NCBI GenBank assembly: GCA_016748015.1
Contig: JAAOMT010000760.1
Coordinates: 1 to 64,000 of the forward strand
Direction of reading: 5' to 3'
Origin: Geosiphon pyriformis
Lineage: Eukaryota > Glomeromycota > Glomeromycetes > Archaeosporales > Geosiphonaceae
Length of the DNA stretch: 64,000 nucleotides
Both the position numbers and the translations under genes were made by a program. The stretch's first letter is position 1, and every line of letters starts with the position of its first letter. Below, piece by piece: positions 50,478 through 61,480 of this stretch. Under the pieces are notes generated by a model. The model made no database searches. It was not told the origin of the DNA and saw only the letters and a program-made list of their open reading frames with translations.

Positions 50478-51348
50478 CTAGTTTGGAAAAAGGTTTTTTT
50501 TGGTGCTGGTATAGCCATTATTATAAACAATTCTTTGGCTTATTATGTTTCTAAGGTAGAGAAAATTCTTGGTTAAAATATTTCAATATGGCTTCTGTTT
50601 AAAGGCAAGCTCTTAATTACAGTTCTGGATTTGTATACTGGTGTTTTGTCTGAAGCTAGATTTAAACAGACTTTGAAGATAAACTTTTTTATTACAAAGA
50701 CTATCAATTTCAGTACTTTTGTGGTTTTGAGAAGTGATTTTAATGAAAATAGATCTGAAAAGAGTGTAAATTTCAAGCTCTGTTTGGATTTGGGTTTAGT
50801 TAATTTATTTTCTGGCAATTATTAACCAAAACTTCTACATAGAGCAATTCAAGAGGGGTTAAGAAAACTATTAATTATATTTTTGTTAGTGTAAATTTGT
50901 CTTTAGCTGTTATTGATTATAAGATTGGCTCTAATACTGGCTTTTTTGACACTGATCATAAAGCTGTCATGATGTTTATCAGCTTGAATAGGCTTTTCAA
51001 TGTTTGTCTGAATAGCTTGTACAAACAGGCTAACAAGAACTGTTGGAAGTTCAAGATCAAAGATGCAGATAGTATCAAATAGGTGGAATTTAGAGAGTGC
51101 TCTATAACTAAATTATTATAGTAGAGAGTGAATTCTTAGTAATAGAAACTTATGATAATTTGAATACAATGTAAGAGTTGTTAAAAAAAATAATAGTAAA
51201 ATTAGCCAATGAGATATTTTTTAAATATTAATTTAGTGTATGTTAGTGTTTGAGAAACAAATATTCTTCAAAATTTTTTGGGTTAGAATTGCTAGTTGGC
51301 AAAATTGTTAAGAGATTAAGCTTAAGTAATATGCTTGGTTTTGAGTGT
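50478..51348 (+). pseudogene. LINE ORF2, second part of endonuclease
   Basis: Continues the frame broken at 40,763: GAGIAIIINNSLAYYVSKVE, then the open piece 50,631-50,825 with LYTGVLSEARFKQTL and VVLRSDFNENRSEKSVNFK, where SDFN corresponds to the conserved GDFN of AP endonucleases. The catalytic C-terminal motif appears at about 50,945-50,965 as FFDTDHKAV (family SDHxxV). WKFKIKDADSIK follows. It ends at the solo LTR insertion. Confidence 0.8.
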
Positions 51349-52187
51349 TGTTACAGAAAAGTTTTCTTGGTATATTTTATTTGTTAATATCTTATTTTAA
51401 TTGCAATCAGTCTCTTATGAGTTCCTCAATTTTATGTGTTGGATATTAATGATAATATATTAAGGTTTTTTTTTGATATTGTGATGTAAGTTTTCTCTTT
51501 AATTCTAGTTGTCTTTATATGTTGTATACTTCTTTTCAAAGGTTAATCTGAAATCTACCCATTGTTTGAGGTCTTTTTTGAGACTATCCTTGCAATTGCC
51601 TAATGTGTTTCTCTAATCTAGAAACACAGAATATTAATGGCTTTTTTACAATTTTTCTAAGTATATAATAAAGCTTTTTCAATTTAATTAGTAACTACAT
51701 GAATAATTTTGATTAGGAATTATTCTTCCAAAGAGTTCAAAGATGGAATAATAGTTTTATTCACTAGAAAGAGTATGTAAATTCTATTGTTAATCTCGTA
51801 ATTGTAATATTAATTCAATTTATTATTTTTATTAATTCTTTTTGAATAAGATTTTATTTAGATATTTGTTGCTTTGAGTTGAAGCTGTTCTATTTTTTAT
51901 CATTAAAAACTATTATATATATATATAATTATTGTTTTATAAAATAATGTCTTGTAATACTCTATTTCCATTATTTCTAAATAGTGCTTATTGCTATTGT
52001 GAAATAGTACTTGCTGCTTTTGCATAATAGTGCTTACTGCTATTGTAAAATAGTGCTTATTGTTATTGCATAATAGTACTTGCTGTTATTTGTAAATCAT
52101 TTTTTTTTTATAAATTGTTGCTGTTCTATTTTATGATTGGTTAATTTATATTATTTATAATTCCTATTAAATTCTTAAACTGTAACA
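51349..52187. mobile_element. Solo LTR (family C), copy 2
   Basis: 839 bp, starting TGTTACAGAAAAG and ending AAACTGTAACA, homologous along its length to 11,886-12,739. It interrupts the LINE between endonuclease and RT. The flanking 4 bp are GTGT (left) and ACAT (right). They differ, but each is reached from GCGT by C-to-T or G-to-A changes only, so a decayed target duplication is likely. The copy contains a set of short TAGTGCTTA(C/T)TG(C/T)TATTG-like units at about 51,980-52,090. Confidence 0.82.
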
Positions 52188-54491
52188 ACATCTTACTAGA
52201 AAATAGTCAATTTTGAATTTTGATAAGGCTCACAAAGTTATGAATATAGTTCAATATAATAAAAAGCCAATAAATATTCTTAAGCATTTGTTAATGGTTC
52301 AGAAAAAGTACAGGAAGTCCAAGCTTTATAAATCAAAATTGGCTGAAAAAACATCTATTAAAAAGGCAATTGACAGGTACATAAAAAGCTTTTATTTGAA
52401 TAAAGAAAGCATGATAAAGAGTGTTTTAGATAAGTCTTTTTGCAAGATAGTTTTAGATTATTTAGTGGTAAATTATGAATTGGTTTTGAAGCCAAAGAAA
52501 GTGAAGCAGAGTATTGATAGAATTATGAAGGGTTGGACAAAAGAACAGAGAGTGTCTTTAGTATTGCTGAATCTCTGAGTTCAATAATATATACCATTAA
52601 ATTATGTGAAAGATAGTGTTTTTTTTAGTGTAATGTGCTCTATTAGTATGAGTAATTTGCTTTTGGTTGTCAATAGTTTACTTGATGGCAAAGCTACTGG
52701 ACTGTCTGATATTCCTAATAAATTGTGAAAACATAGTAGTAATAGAGTTTTGGAGTGGTTTTTGATGTTGTTAAATACATATTTGGCTGTTAATAGTGTT
52801 TCTGCTTTGTAAAAAAAGGCATAAATTTTGATGATTTCTAAATTTTATGACTGAGATGGGGTTTTTATGAACACTCAATCCATAGCTTTGATTGAGACTA
52901 TTAGGAAAATTTTTTCTAAAGTTCTGTTTGATCATATTTCATTTATATATAGCAAGTTTGGTGTTTTTTGTAGTGACAACTTTTCAATATTAAAAAGTAC
53001 ATTCACATAGTCTTCTGTATTTGCTGTTGGATTGGTAATTAAAGATGCTTTTAAGAAAAATAGAGAACTTTGGTTAGTCTTACAAGATATGCATAAAGTA
53101 TACAATTCTGTTAGGTGGTTTCACTTAGAAGCTAGTTTGCAGCAGATCAAAATATATAATAGGTTCATAAGATTTTTTGGCAGTATATATGGAAATAGAA
53201 TTAACAGAGTAATAACTACTTTTGGTTTGTTAAATAACTATAAAATACATAATAATTTGGATCAAGATGAAGTCTTTTTGCCTCTTCTTTGAAGAATCTT
53301 CTATGATCTACTTTTGTGTAAGGTTAAAAGACATGAACAGTTGTATAGATACTAAATTGATACTAAGTTTGTTTCAAAAATAAGCAGAATTAAGAGTAGT
53401 GATAGGATAACTTTTTATTTTGCTATTGGCGCATTTGTTGATAACACAATTTGGGTCAAAAACTGTCAGGCTGCTACTCAATATGCTTTGAACATTGTCA
53501 GTAAGTTCTTTAATATCAATGATATTTCTATTAACAATGAAAAAATAGTGGCTATTTTCATTAATCAGGGGGTTAAAATTGCTTTTTTGAATATTAGTAA
53601 TCAGCCAATTTCAATTGCCAAAAAAACAAAGCACATTATTATCTGAGAATTTTTTTGTCTATTAAAGAATTATCTAAGCCAAGTGTTTCCAAAACTTACT
53701 CTGATGTTTAGTTTTTTGTTAATGTTGTTTTTAAGAAAGTTATTACAGATAAAAAATTCTCATATTTGGTATCAGCTGTCTTGCAGTTTATAATTAGCTA
53801 CTGGACTAAGTTCAGTTTTGTCTTAGCTAACATATATTACAAATAGGATGCCATGATTAAGAAGAATCTCAAACTTAAGACATGTCTGCTCTGTAATTTT
53901 TCTGATACAGCTTTATATCATCTCTTTTTGTATAGTTTAAAATCTTTTGAGCAGATGCAATCTAAAGAGAAAGTGAATTCTTTGGTGTTCTTTTCTAATG
54001 TACTGGACATTCTTGGATGATTATTTAATTATAAATTTTTGGACTTGCAGATTTTGAAGTGGGCTTCTTTGGATTCTTTGCAATTTTCTGTTAAGTTGCA
54101 CATTAATCTGGTAAACAATTTTTTGGCTGAAATAGTAAAAATTTTTTTGAACAGTGAGCTTTCTTTAGTAAACAATCTTCCCAATGCTTTTCATAGTTCT
54201 GGTTAATTTCTAATATCACTAATTTTTAGAAAAGCTTTGTACTTTGATTCCATTTATTCTCTAAAACATTTTGGGTTTGTTTTTAGCAATCAATTTATTG
54301 ATAAGAAGAGCAGTGTGTTGGATTAAAAAACTTTTCATTATTGGAAGAGACTGGATTCACAAGGCCCTGTTTCTTGTTGGTTTAGGGTTATGTTTAAGTT
54401 TTTGCTAAGTCAAGTTTTGTTTCTATTTAACTGTGCTAACTTTGCTTAGTCACATGGTTTAAATATTCTGAAGTCTGACAAGCTGTCTACT
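52188..54491 (+). pseudogene. LINE reverse transcriptase region, degenerate
   Basis: The open piece 52,213-52,578 (NILKHLLMVQKKYRKSKLYK to RIMKGWTKEQRV) is the linker in front of RT. LPDGKATGLS-type text at about 52,680-52,730 (YLMAKLLDCLIFLINC in a shifted frame) and LVLQDMHKVYNSVRWFHL (about 53,072-53,125) are RT palm motifs. The catalytic FVDD box at 53,434-53,445 reads FVDN (GAC to AAC). ATQYALNIVSKFFNINDISI and NNEKIVAIFINQ follow. Several stops. RT would copy LINE RNA at the nicked target. Confidence 0.82.
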
Positions 54492-55860
54492 ATGAAAGAT
54501 AGTCCTTATCTGGTTTGGTCTGATTCTTTTAAAGTATATACAGATGGTTTATTAAGAGGTGCTGGCTTTGTTGATGTTGTTAGTGATACAGCTGCATACT
54601 TTTTAGTCTTAAATATGAGTGTTGGTATTGCTGTTCATGGTTTTTTGTCTTCTACTATAGTCGAGTTACAAGCTATTGCTTTATTCTTGAAGTGTGTTTT
54701 ATTTTCTAGTACAATAGTATTATACTTCAACAACCAAGCTGCTATTAATGCATGTGTATCAGAATTGTCATTTGTTGTGCCTGATTTTTATAACCAGTAT
54801 TGGATTAAAAGATGACATATTTTCAATTTAATTAGGAATAAAGATCTTATTGTGAATTGGATCAAGATTAAAAGCTATTTTGGAATTGCTGGTATTGTGA
54901 AGGCTAATTTTGCAGCTGAAGTGGCTGTACAGTCTTCTTTTTTTTTACTGGTTAATGTGCAAAAGCATTTTTTGGTGGCTGATAATACAGCTGTGTTTAG
55001 CAGTGCTCATTATTTTGTTAAGAATATATTTGGTCTATTTGTTATACTCATTGGGAAGCTGGTTTTGGCTGTAGTGTAGTTCTAAATATGTTGATTAATT
55101 GTGTAGACTGGGTTCTTACTACAAAGATGTGGCACCCCAATTCTTATATGCTTGTTAAATTTATTAGCTGTAAATTTTCCAATTTGTACATGTATTTGAT
55201 GAAAGCCATGCATAAATGACTACCAGTGATGGTTAGAAAAAAGTTGTATGATAAAAATTACTCTGGTATACTGTATTTGTTGTGTAGTGAAGTGGAGTTT
55301 TCAAATCATGTTTTCACTTGTGCTTAGGATGTTGTTGTTTGTGATAAAATTTTGGTTAAAACTTTTGTACAGTAAACTGCTTTGACTAGTGTTCATGATT
55401 TGTCTTTTTCTGCCATTTTGTGGGTTGTTTCTCAATGTTTCTTGGATGTTAGCTTGTATACTGTAGTGTGTAAGAGGTTTGTATTAAAGGAGTAATACAA
55501 GAAGGCTTTTGGTATTTTTGAGGATAGAAAGAAGGCTGCTGTTAGAATTGTTGAATATGTAAGATTTGTTGTAGAATTGTATCATGCTAAGACATAGTTA
55601 GTAAAGTCTAAGCATAGGGTAAGAATGAAGAAGATTGGTTTGGCTTATAATAGTAGTGTGGTTTCTGGGCTGTCTTATGGTGTGTTTTTAATATTGTCTA
55701 ATAGAGTAGTTAAGTTGCTTGGTATTGTTGAGTTTTTTGCTGTTAGCTTTGGCTGTCACAAGCTGTGTTATTTTTTTTCTGGTTTGAATAGTAATGTATA
55801 AGTTAAAATAGGTTGTAATGTTGCCTTGTCTGGCTTGAATGGCTAATCACATATAGTAAG
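54492..55860 (+). pseudogene. LINE RNase H domain and C-terminal region
   Basis: The open piece 54,492-54,815 carries FKVYTDGLLRGAGFVD (first catalytic Asp), then STIVELQAIALFLKCV (Glu) and VLYFNNQAAINACVSEL, where the third Asp (LDSQAA in relatives) is Asn. After one stop, NWIKIKSYFGIAGIVKANFA follows, with the KGHSGxxGN histidine lost. Further C-terminal text continues to about 55,850 (VKVSKHRV, LSYGVFLILSNRVVKLLGIV in broken frames), including a cysteine-containing segment near 55,270-55,330 (LLCSEVEFSNHVFTC). RNase H would remove the RNA strand. Confidence 0.8.
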
Positions 55861-55963
55861 TGTGTGAACCGCATTTAGTTTGGGTCACTTAATTTGACTC
55901 TATGTACTATATAGTGATTGGACTTCATTTATTAAATGCCTAAATAAAAATAAAAAAATAATA

Positions 55964-56490
55964 TAAATTTTTTTGTTAATTGATAAAAATCAATTTAATA
56001 CAAAAATAAAAAGTTAATTTTTTTTTTGAAAATTCAAATCAAGAATTTTGGCAAATTAATATCTAATTAATTTAAAAACGGAAAAAAAATATTATAAACT
56101 CTTTTTAAATTATGATAAAATAAATAATAAAAATATATTAGAATTGGTTTGAAAAAATTTATTTAAAAAAGTGTAAAATATAAATTATTTTATTGGTAAG
56201 TTGAATTCAAAAAAATTATTTTTTGTACAGTTATAAAAAGTTTTGTTTATATATTTTTAAAAAGAGACAACTGATCAGGTCAATGATTAAACTAATAATT
56301 CAAATTAATAATTAAGTCAATACTCAAGTTAATAAATAAGTCATTAATCAAATCAATGATCAAATTAACAATTAATTCTAAAAATTAATTGGCTAATATG
56401 TATGACATAAATGGTTAACACATGTGACTAAATATAATTAAATAATTAATAAAACTAAAAAATTAAAATACAACAATATTTCAGCCTTTA
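55964..56490 (-). mobile_element. Decayed family A LTR, inverted (right side of nest)
   Basis: The reverse complement shows TTAGTCAC, CATATTAGCCAATTAATTTTTAG, a series of ATTGATTTGATTAATGA-like motifs, AAATATATAAACAAAAC and then TTTTTATAACTGT, the same order as 37,490-37,690. It lies in opposite orientation to the left copy and abuts the A-rich LINE tail, so the LINE is bracketed by inverted LTR copies. Confidence 0.6.
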
Positions 56491-59073
56491 AACTATAAGT
56501 AATAAATTAATAATAAATGATAAAAAATGAAACAATTCATGATTTGTTTTTTTTCCTAATATAAAATTATTTTTAAATTAAATATTTCTTAATTTAATTA
56601 ATTTCTTTAAAGACTAATTTTGAACCTTTTACATTCAAAAAATATTTAAATTGACAATATTATGTCAAGAAAAATGAAAAATTAGGCTTATGCATTTTTA
56701 ATTTTAAGCAAGTTTTTACGATTAATTGATATCATCTCTATGGTAGAAAATGATACAAATATTCCAAATAAATAAATAAATTATATTGCTAGCCATTGAT
56801 TAGAACAATAATTGGTAAAATCAGACTAGTAATTTTAATAATAAAAAAAGTTATTTGAAAATCTGGTTCAAGTTAGAAGCCAATTATACCAAGAACTTTT
56901 TTAGGTCAACAAGTCTTGGCTTTTCCCACTCAAAAATTTTAATTTATTCCGTATCAATAGAACTACACCGCAGGTTTAGATCAGTTGATCTTTCGATTAT
57001 TCGAAAAAGTCTCAAGCTTTCAATATTCATGTCAAGTCATCCACCTTTATATCTTTTATAAAGTCATGCAATTTTGTCAACATAAGATGAATGGGAATTA
57101 TTTCGACCTTATATTTTGAGTCATTAAAAATCTACCATAAATATATTTTTAGGAAGAGAATTCAAGGAATAAATATAATAAAAAATAGATTTAGTTACCT
57201 AGAAAATATGCGGGAAATTTTTTTCAAAGATATTAAAAGCTCTTACTGCAGTTAAAGAAAGGTAGTATTCAGCATCTTAAAATTCTTTTTATTTAATTTA
57301 GTGGGAAAGAACTTGGCAAAATACGGTAACTGAATTCAAAGAATGAATCGATTCAATTGAAAAACTCGTACTTAGCTAACCTGCAGTGACCTTGAGGATC
57401 AGTAAGGAGTTTTAATCAGTTGCCAAGAAAATCAGAGCTTTCGACACATTGACGTTTTCAATTTGCCAGCAATTTAAAGGGCTTTGCTTCATCAATATTT
57501 AGTTAAATAAATAAATAAATAAATTATCTGATTTGGGTTAGCTTTAATTTTTTAAAGGATATAAATGGTGTCCTTTATTAGGAATATAACAGAGCTGAAT
57601 CAATTTAATTCTTGTCCCTCGTTAAAAATGCAGGATTAAAAATTGTTGGGTCCGATTGTTTCATAAAAGGTTTGCTATATTAATATAATCGAATTAAAAA
57701 ATCAATACTAGTCTATAAATGAATCAATTAATTCCTCGACATTTTTTCTTGGATCTTTACTTTTTTATCTCTTGTGTTCATGGTTCATTTTTTTTTGTAT
57801 ACTAAAGTAAAAATAACTGTCATCTTTTACTTTTCTGTGCTTTGAATTGCATCCTGTTACTATTCTATGGGAAAAATAAATTTATTCTAATCCAGAATTT
57901 TTCAGGATTTTACATTTAATGTTTTGGCATAAAGTTCATAAAAATTTTATTATAAATAGTAATTTAGTTTTAATATAAAATCACTAGGCAGTTTAAAAAT
58001 AATGCTTTTATTTATATTAATTATATTAATTAATCTGCCTGAAAGGTCAAAAAAAAATTTTTTTACTGAAAATATCAATTAATAAGAACAAGTTTTCAAA
58101 AGAAGAAAAAAAGAATTATCAAAAATTGAGCAAGTATTTTGTGAAATATAAGTTATTTGGGATTGAATTGATGATTAAATTATTCTGTTTTAGAAAAAAG
58201 AAAGAAGAATATTACTTTTTTTTTACTTATTATCAATATATAAAAAACCTTGATAAAGTCAAGAGTTCTTGGTAACATATTTTTATTTTAATCATCTTTG
58301 TTTCTATTAAAAACCAAAATCAAATATAAATGAAAAATTTAAAGATCTCAATAAATTATTTTATTTTATTTTTATCATATTAATAAAATTCCAAAAATTA
58401 TTGACTTCTTTTTTCTTTGTTTCATATAAAAATTGCTTCAATCCTAGAATTTTCAGATTTTGCTATAAAAAAATCTTTTCTTAAACTTTTCATAAAAAAT
58501 TTTCTGAAATAGAAAACGTTTAACAAATTTGATTTGAAGAAGCTACTTCTTAGAACTCAGAATTCACTTTTGAGAAAATCCCAATTCCTTAATTTTGAAA
58601 CTAAATTTTAAGTATTCAATAATGCATAGAAATTTTTTTTTCTCCACTAACAATCGATCGGAATTTTAAAAATATCTATTTTAAGATGTTCTAAAACACG
58701 CTTAAAATAAAACTCCGCAGTTACTTGATCGGTAAACTTATGCAAAAGTATATAACATTTTATTTTTAGAAAAAAATTTATAAATGGGGAAATATATGGT
58801 TAACACGAAAGAAGAAAAGGGAATATGATGACAGAAATATTTACAAATTTTCTAACTATTAATTGCTTAAATTTTTTTAAGGTTCGGCAGCAATCGGGAT
58901 ATAATTATCAATATGACTCATGCTGAATGATTTTTGTGATGCTGCCAAAACCATTCTATAAAAGGGGCTTATTATGACACACGTTATAGGGGGTGAGGGG
59001 AATTATTTATCATGAAATTTTCTGACTCATTTTTCTTCAAAATGAGTGAATGAGTGAGTGATTAAAGAGTTAA
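56491..59073. other. Intergenic sequence
   Basis: No gene seen. Contains a short AAAT microsatellite near 57,505-57,525 and otherwise only frames below 70 codons. The part near 58,850-59,070 is the 3' flank of the BTB-BACK gene; no TLDc-like sequence was found there on the minus strand. Confidence 0.45.
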
Positions 59074-60293
59074 TTAAAAAAATAGGGAGAAAAAATTGGC
59101 AGCTAACTCATTATCAACATGTTCTTCCTTTGAAAGAACTGGTGAGCTGATCAATTTCTCGTTAATAACAGGAGTAATATTAAGAGGAGTACGAGCAGGA
59201 CGATGCCTAGGTGGCAAGATTTTAGATTTAACCAAATAGTTTAATGGATCTAAATGTAAATTTATTACATCACCCACCAATTCTTTTGGTAAAATCAATT
59301 CAAAAGGTAAGACTTTTGATCTAAAATCATCGAAAGGAATGTTGAATAAACGAATAAATGACACAAAAGGTATTAAAGTTTTCCTTAAAGCATAAAAATC
59401 TTGAGGGGTCCACAGGAACGAATTAGCTTTAATATTTGGAGTATGAGCAATACCCCATTCAATTAAACGCATCCAGATGCGTATTTCATTTACGGCCAAA
59501 TCGTCACGTGGTAAAAGGGAAATTAAAACTTCGGGGTCTAGTAAGTGAAAGTCATTTGCCATAAATATTGTTTCAGGAAAATTACTAATTATTTGATCAC
59601 AAAATAGTTGTAACCGTTTAAAACCTTCGTGTTGTTGAGCGATTTTTTTGGTTTGAGCAAAATTTTGTAAGAGCCAGACGGATTTTTTCTGAATTAGATA
59701 TAGTTGTAAATCTTGGCAAGCATTTTGCAAACCAAGATCATAAGCGGCTACGAGAAGGTTCATAATTTCGTTGTTGTCATCCGTATCTAAACAAATTATG
59801 CCATTATACATGTATCTTTTTGAATGAAATGAAAAAAAAAGGGGAAACGGAAAGGGAAAGGGAAAAAGAAAGGGAAAGGGAAAGGTAAAGGGAAAGGGAA
59901 AGGGAAAGGGAAAGGGAAAGGGAAAGGGAAAGGGAAAGGGAAAGGGAAAGGGAAAGGGAAAGGGAAAGGGAAAGGGAAAGGGAAAGGGAAAGGGAAAGGG
60001 AAAGGAATGAAAAAGAAAAGAAACTATCAATATTTTTAAAAGATCGAATCTAACTGAGGAAAAATAAAACTTTTAAATACTTACTTTAAAAGTGTTTCCA
60101 TAATATTCGGCGGAATGAAAGGTATTTTAATGATTATTTTATCAAGGTTAGTCACAGACAATGCTGCAATTTCAACTTGAAAATAGGGTGAATTAACATT
60201 CAAAACCAGTGAATGCGCTGGAAAAGCTTTCAAGTTTGGATATTTTCCAGCCTCAATTATGACATCAAATTGTTGATGTATCTTCCCAAACAT
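59074..60293 (-). CDS. BTB-BACK protein without TLDc domain
   Basis: Two exons on the minus strand, 60,293-60,085 and 59,815-59,074, give 316 aa. The intron (269 bp) has a GTAAGT donor and an AAAAAG acceptor at phase 2, and joins METLL to KYMYNG, the same place in the BTB domain as the intron of the 29,885 gene. Start MFGKIHQQFDVIIEAGKYP begins just before the BTB core (PAHSLVLNVNSPYFQ). The BACK region includes ETIFMANDFHLLDPEVLISL, LPRDDLAVNEIRIWMRLIEW and the following helices to about residue 245. After LDPLNYLVKSKILPPRHRPA the protein has only a short tail (SSPVLSKEEHVDNELAANFF) and ends where relatives enter TLDc. It may be a truncated paralogue or a natural short form; no TLDc remnant is visible downstream. 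Likely a substrate adaptor for cullin-3 ligase, by family. Confidence 0.85.
59840..60005. repeat. GGGAAA hexamer repeat inside the BTB-BACK intron
   Basis: About 27 units of AAAGGG (plus strand), nearly perfect from 59,886 to 60,004 and imperfect before that. On the gene strand this is a pure pyrimidine TTTCCC tract lying 25 bp from the 3' splice site and filling most of the intron. The long Phe-Pro frame it produces is intronic. Confidence 0.95.
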
Positions 60294-60648
60294 TTTTTTT
60301 AGAGTTATTTTTTTTTAATTCGAATTTTCTTTTGAATCGACTAAAACTTTAATCTGCTTGGGATTAATAATTTTGGCAATCATCAAGTGGTGTCGCTTTT
60401 ATTTATTTATTTTTTTAATTAACTTGGCAATATATTTTTTGCTTGCTGTACCTCCTCGTATGCACGGAAGGGTGTCAAAGGAAACTTAAATTTATGATTG
60501 AGGCATTAATTAACCATTTACTAAGACTAAAAATGAAAATCTTGGTATTTTATCAATATATAAGAGATATATTAAAGAGCACAAACAATGCCTTGCCCAA
60601 AATTAGTTATCTTTAAATTTAGTGCACATATAAGAGACGCCTTGTTTA
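60294..60648. other. Upstream region of the BTB-BACK gene
   Basis: About 350 bp without an ORF; probably contains the promoter. No specific motif could be separated from the AT-rich background. Confidence 0.4.
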
Positions 60649-61143
60649 TCATCGGGAAATTTTCGCTTGCATAATTTTTCTTAGGTGTAATTCACCAGTT
60701 TTCCGATATTCCCCATGCAGCCGCCCTCTCCGAGAATTTTGTTTACCCATTCCCTTTGCTTTATGATTTTTGTGGTACTCACTACAAAATTTAAGGTTGT
60801 AACATAGATTGATGGTGGCTAATGAAATTGTGGCTAATAAAAATGTGGCTAATGTAACTGTGGCTAAAATATTTATCCTTGGAGTAGAGGTTCCGACAAA
60901 TAAATTAAGGTTTTTAGAAAAGAAGAAAATCTTGTTTGTTCTCAACTGGACGATGAAGTTTGTGTAGGGCGAAAGGGCAGGACATGCCCACCATACTGAA
61001 TCTAGAACTGAACTTTTCAGTAGTGGATAAAAAAATATTCTTCCAATTGTTTTAACCCATTGTTTGCGAAATTTATTGAACAAAGAATTATCTTTGGAAT
61101 TTTTTTTTTGAATGTGCAAAAGGCATGTTCTAAAATTGTACAT
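60649..61143 (-). CDS. Candidate ORF, 164 aa, unknown, possibly repeat-derived
   Basis: An ATG frame of 164 codons on the minus strand, the longest intact frame outside the recognised genes and repeats. It begins MYNFRTCLLHIQKKNSK and ends with a basic tail (GKQNSRRGRLHGEYRKTGEL). The middle (NILATVTLATFLLATISLATIN) comes from four tandem copies of a 15-bp unit with GTGGCTAAT as core (60,812-60,868 plus strand). No known domain and no signal peptide. The better than average length and GC of its 3' half suggest a gene fragment or part of a dispersed repeat. Overlapped by another minus frame (61,226-61,017). Confidence 0.25.
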   Translation of the reverse strand: MYNFRTCLLHIQKKNSKDNSLFNKFRKQWVKTIGRIFFYPLLKSSVLDSVWWACPALSPYTNFIVQLRTNKIFFFSKNLNLFVGTSTPRINILATVTLATFLLATISLATINLCYNLKFCSEYHKNHKAKGMGKQNSRRGRLHGEYRKTGELHLRKIMQAKISR

Positions 61144-61405
61144 ATATAATTTGAATTTATATAATCATTTTTTTGTGAATTATAAAAAAAATTTTGATTC
61201 TTCAAATGTCTCAGCTCTATGATCAAACACGCGAAATTTCTTTTTTAAAAATTTATTATTAGACAAAGAAAATTTCTTAATATATCTCATAATGTAGGTT
61301 AAAATTTTTTTGCATGGAAACAAAGAAACTCAAGAAACTTCCCAAGCACATAATGTAATAATGTTTAAAAAGACCCAACCGTGATAAATTGAATTCTTGA
61401 AGACT

Positions 61406-61480
<75 letters not shown>

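Larger units (their letters stand above)
38610..55963 (+). mobile_element. LINE retrotransposon split by two LTR-element insertions
   Basis: A non-LTR retrotransposon on the plus strand with ORF1 (38,630-40,578), AP endonuclease (40,583-40,763 continuing at 50,478), reverse transcriptase (52,188-54,000), RNase H (54,492-54,930) and an A-rich 3' tail at about 55,940-55,963. Removing the family B element (9,710 bp) and the solo LTR (839 bp) leaves about 6.8 kb, a normal full length. The reading frame resumes correctly across both insertions. The domain order with RNase H behind RT fits the I/Tad-like group. Many stops and frameshifts make it inactive. The 5' end is approximate and no LINE target-site duplication was identified. 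Confidence 0.88.

Noticed and set aside
59826-60030. Frame with a long Phe-Pro repeat upstream of the BTB-BACK coding part
   Set aside because: It is intron sequence: clear GTAAGT donor and AG acceptor in matching phase join the flanking exons into a normal BTB domain.
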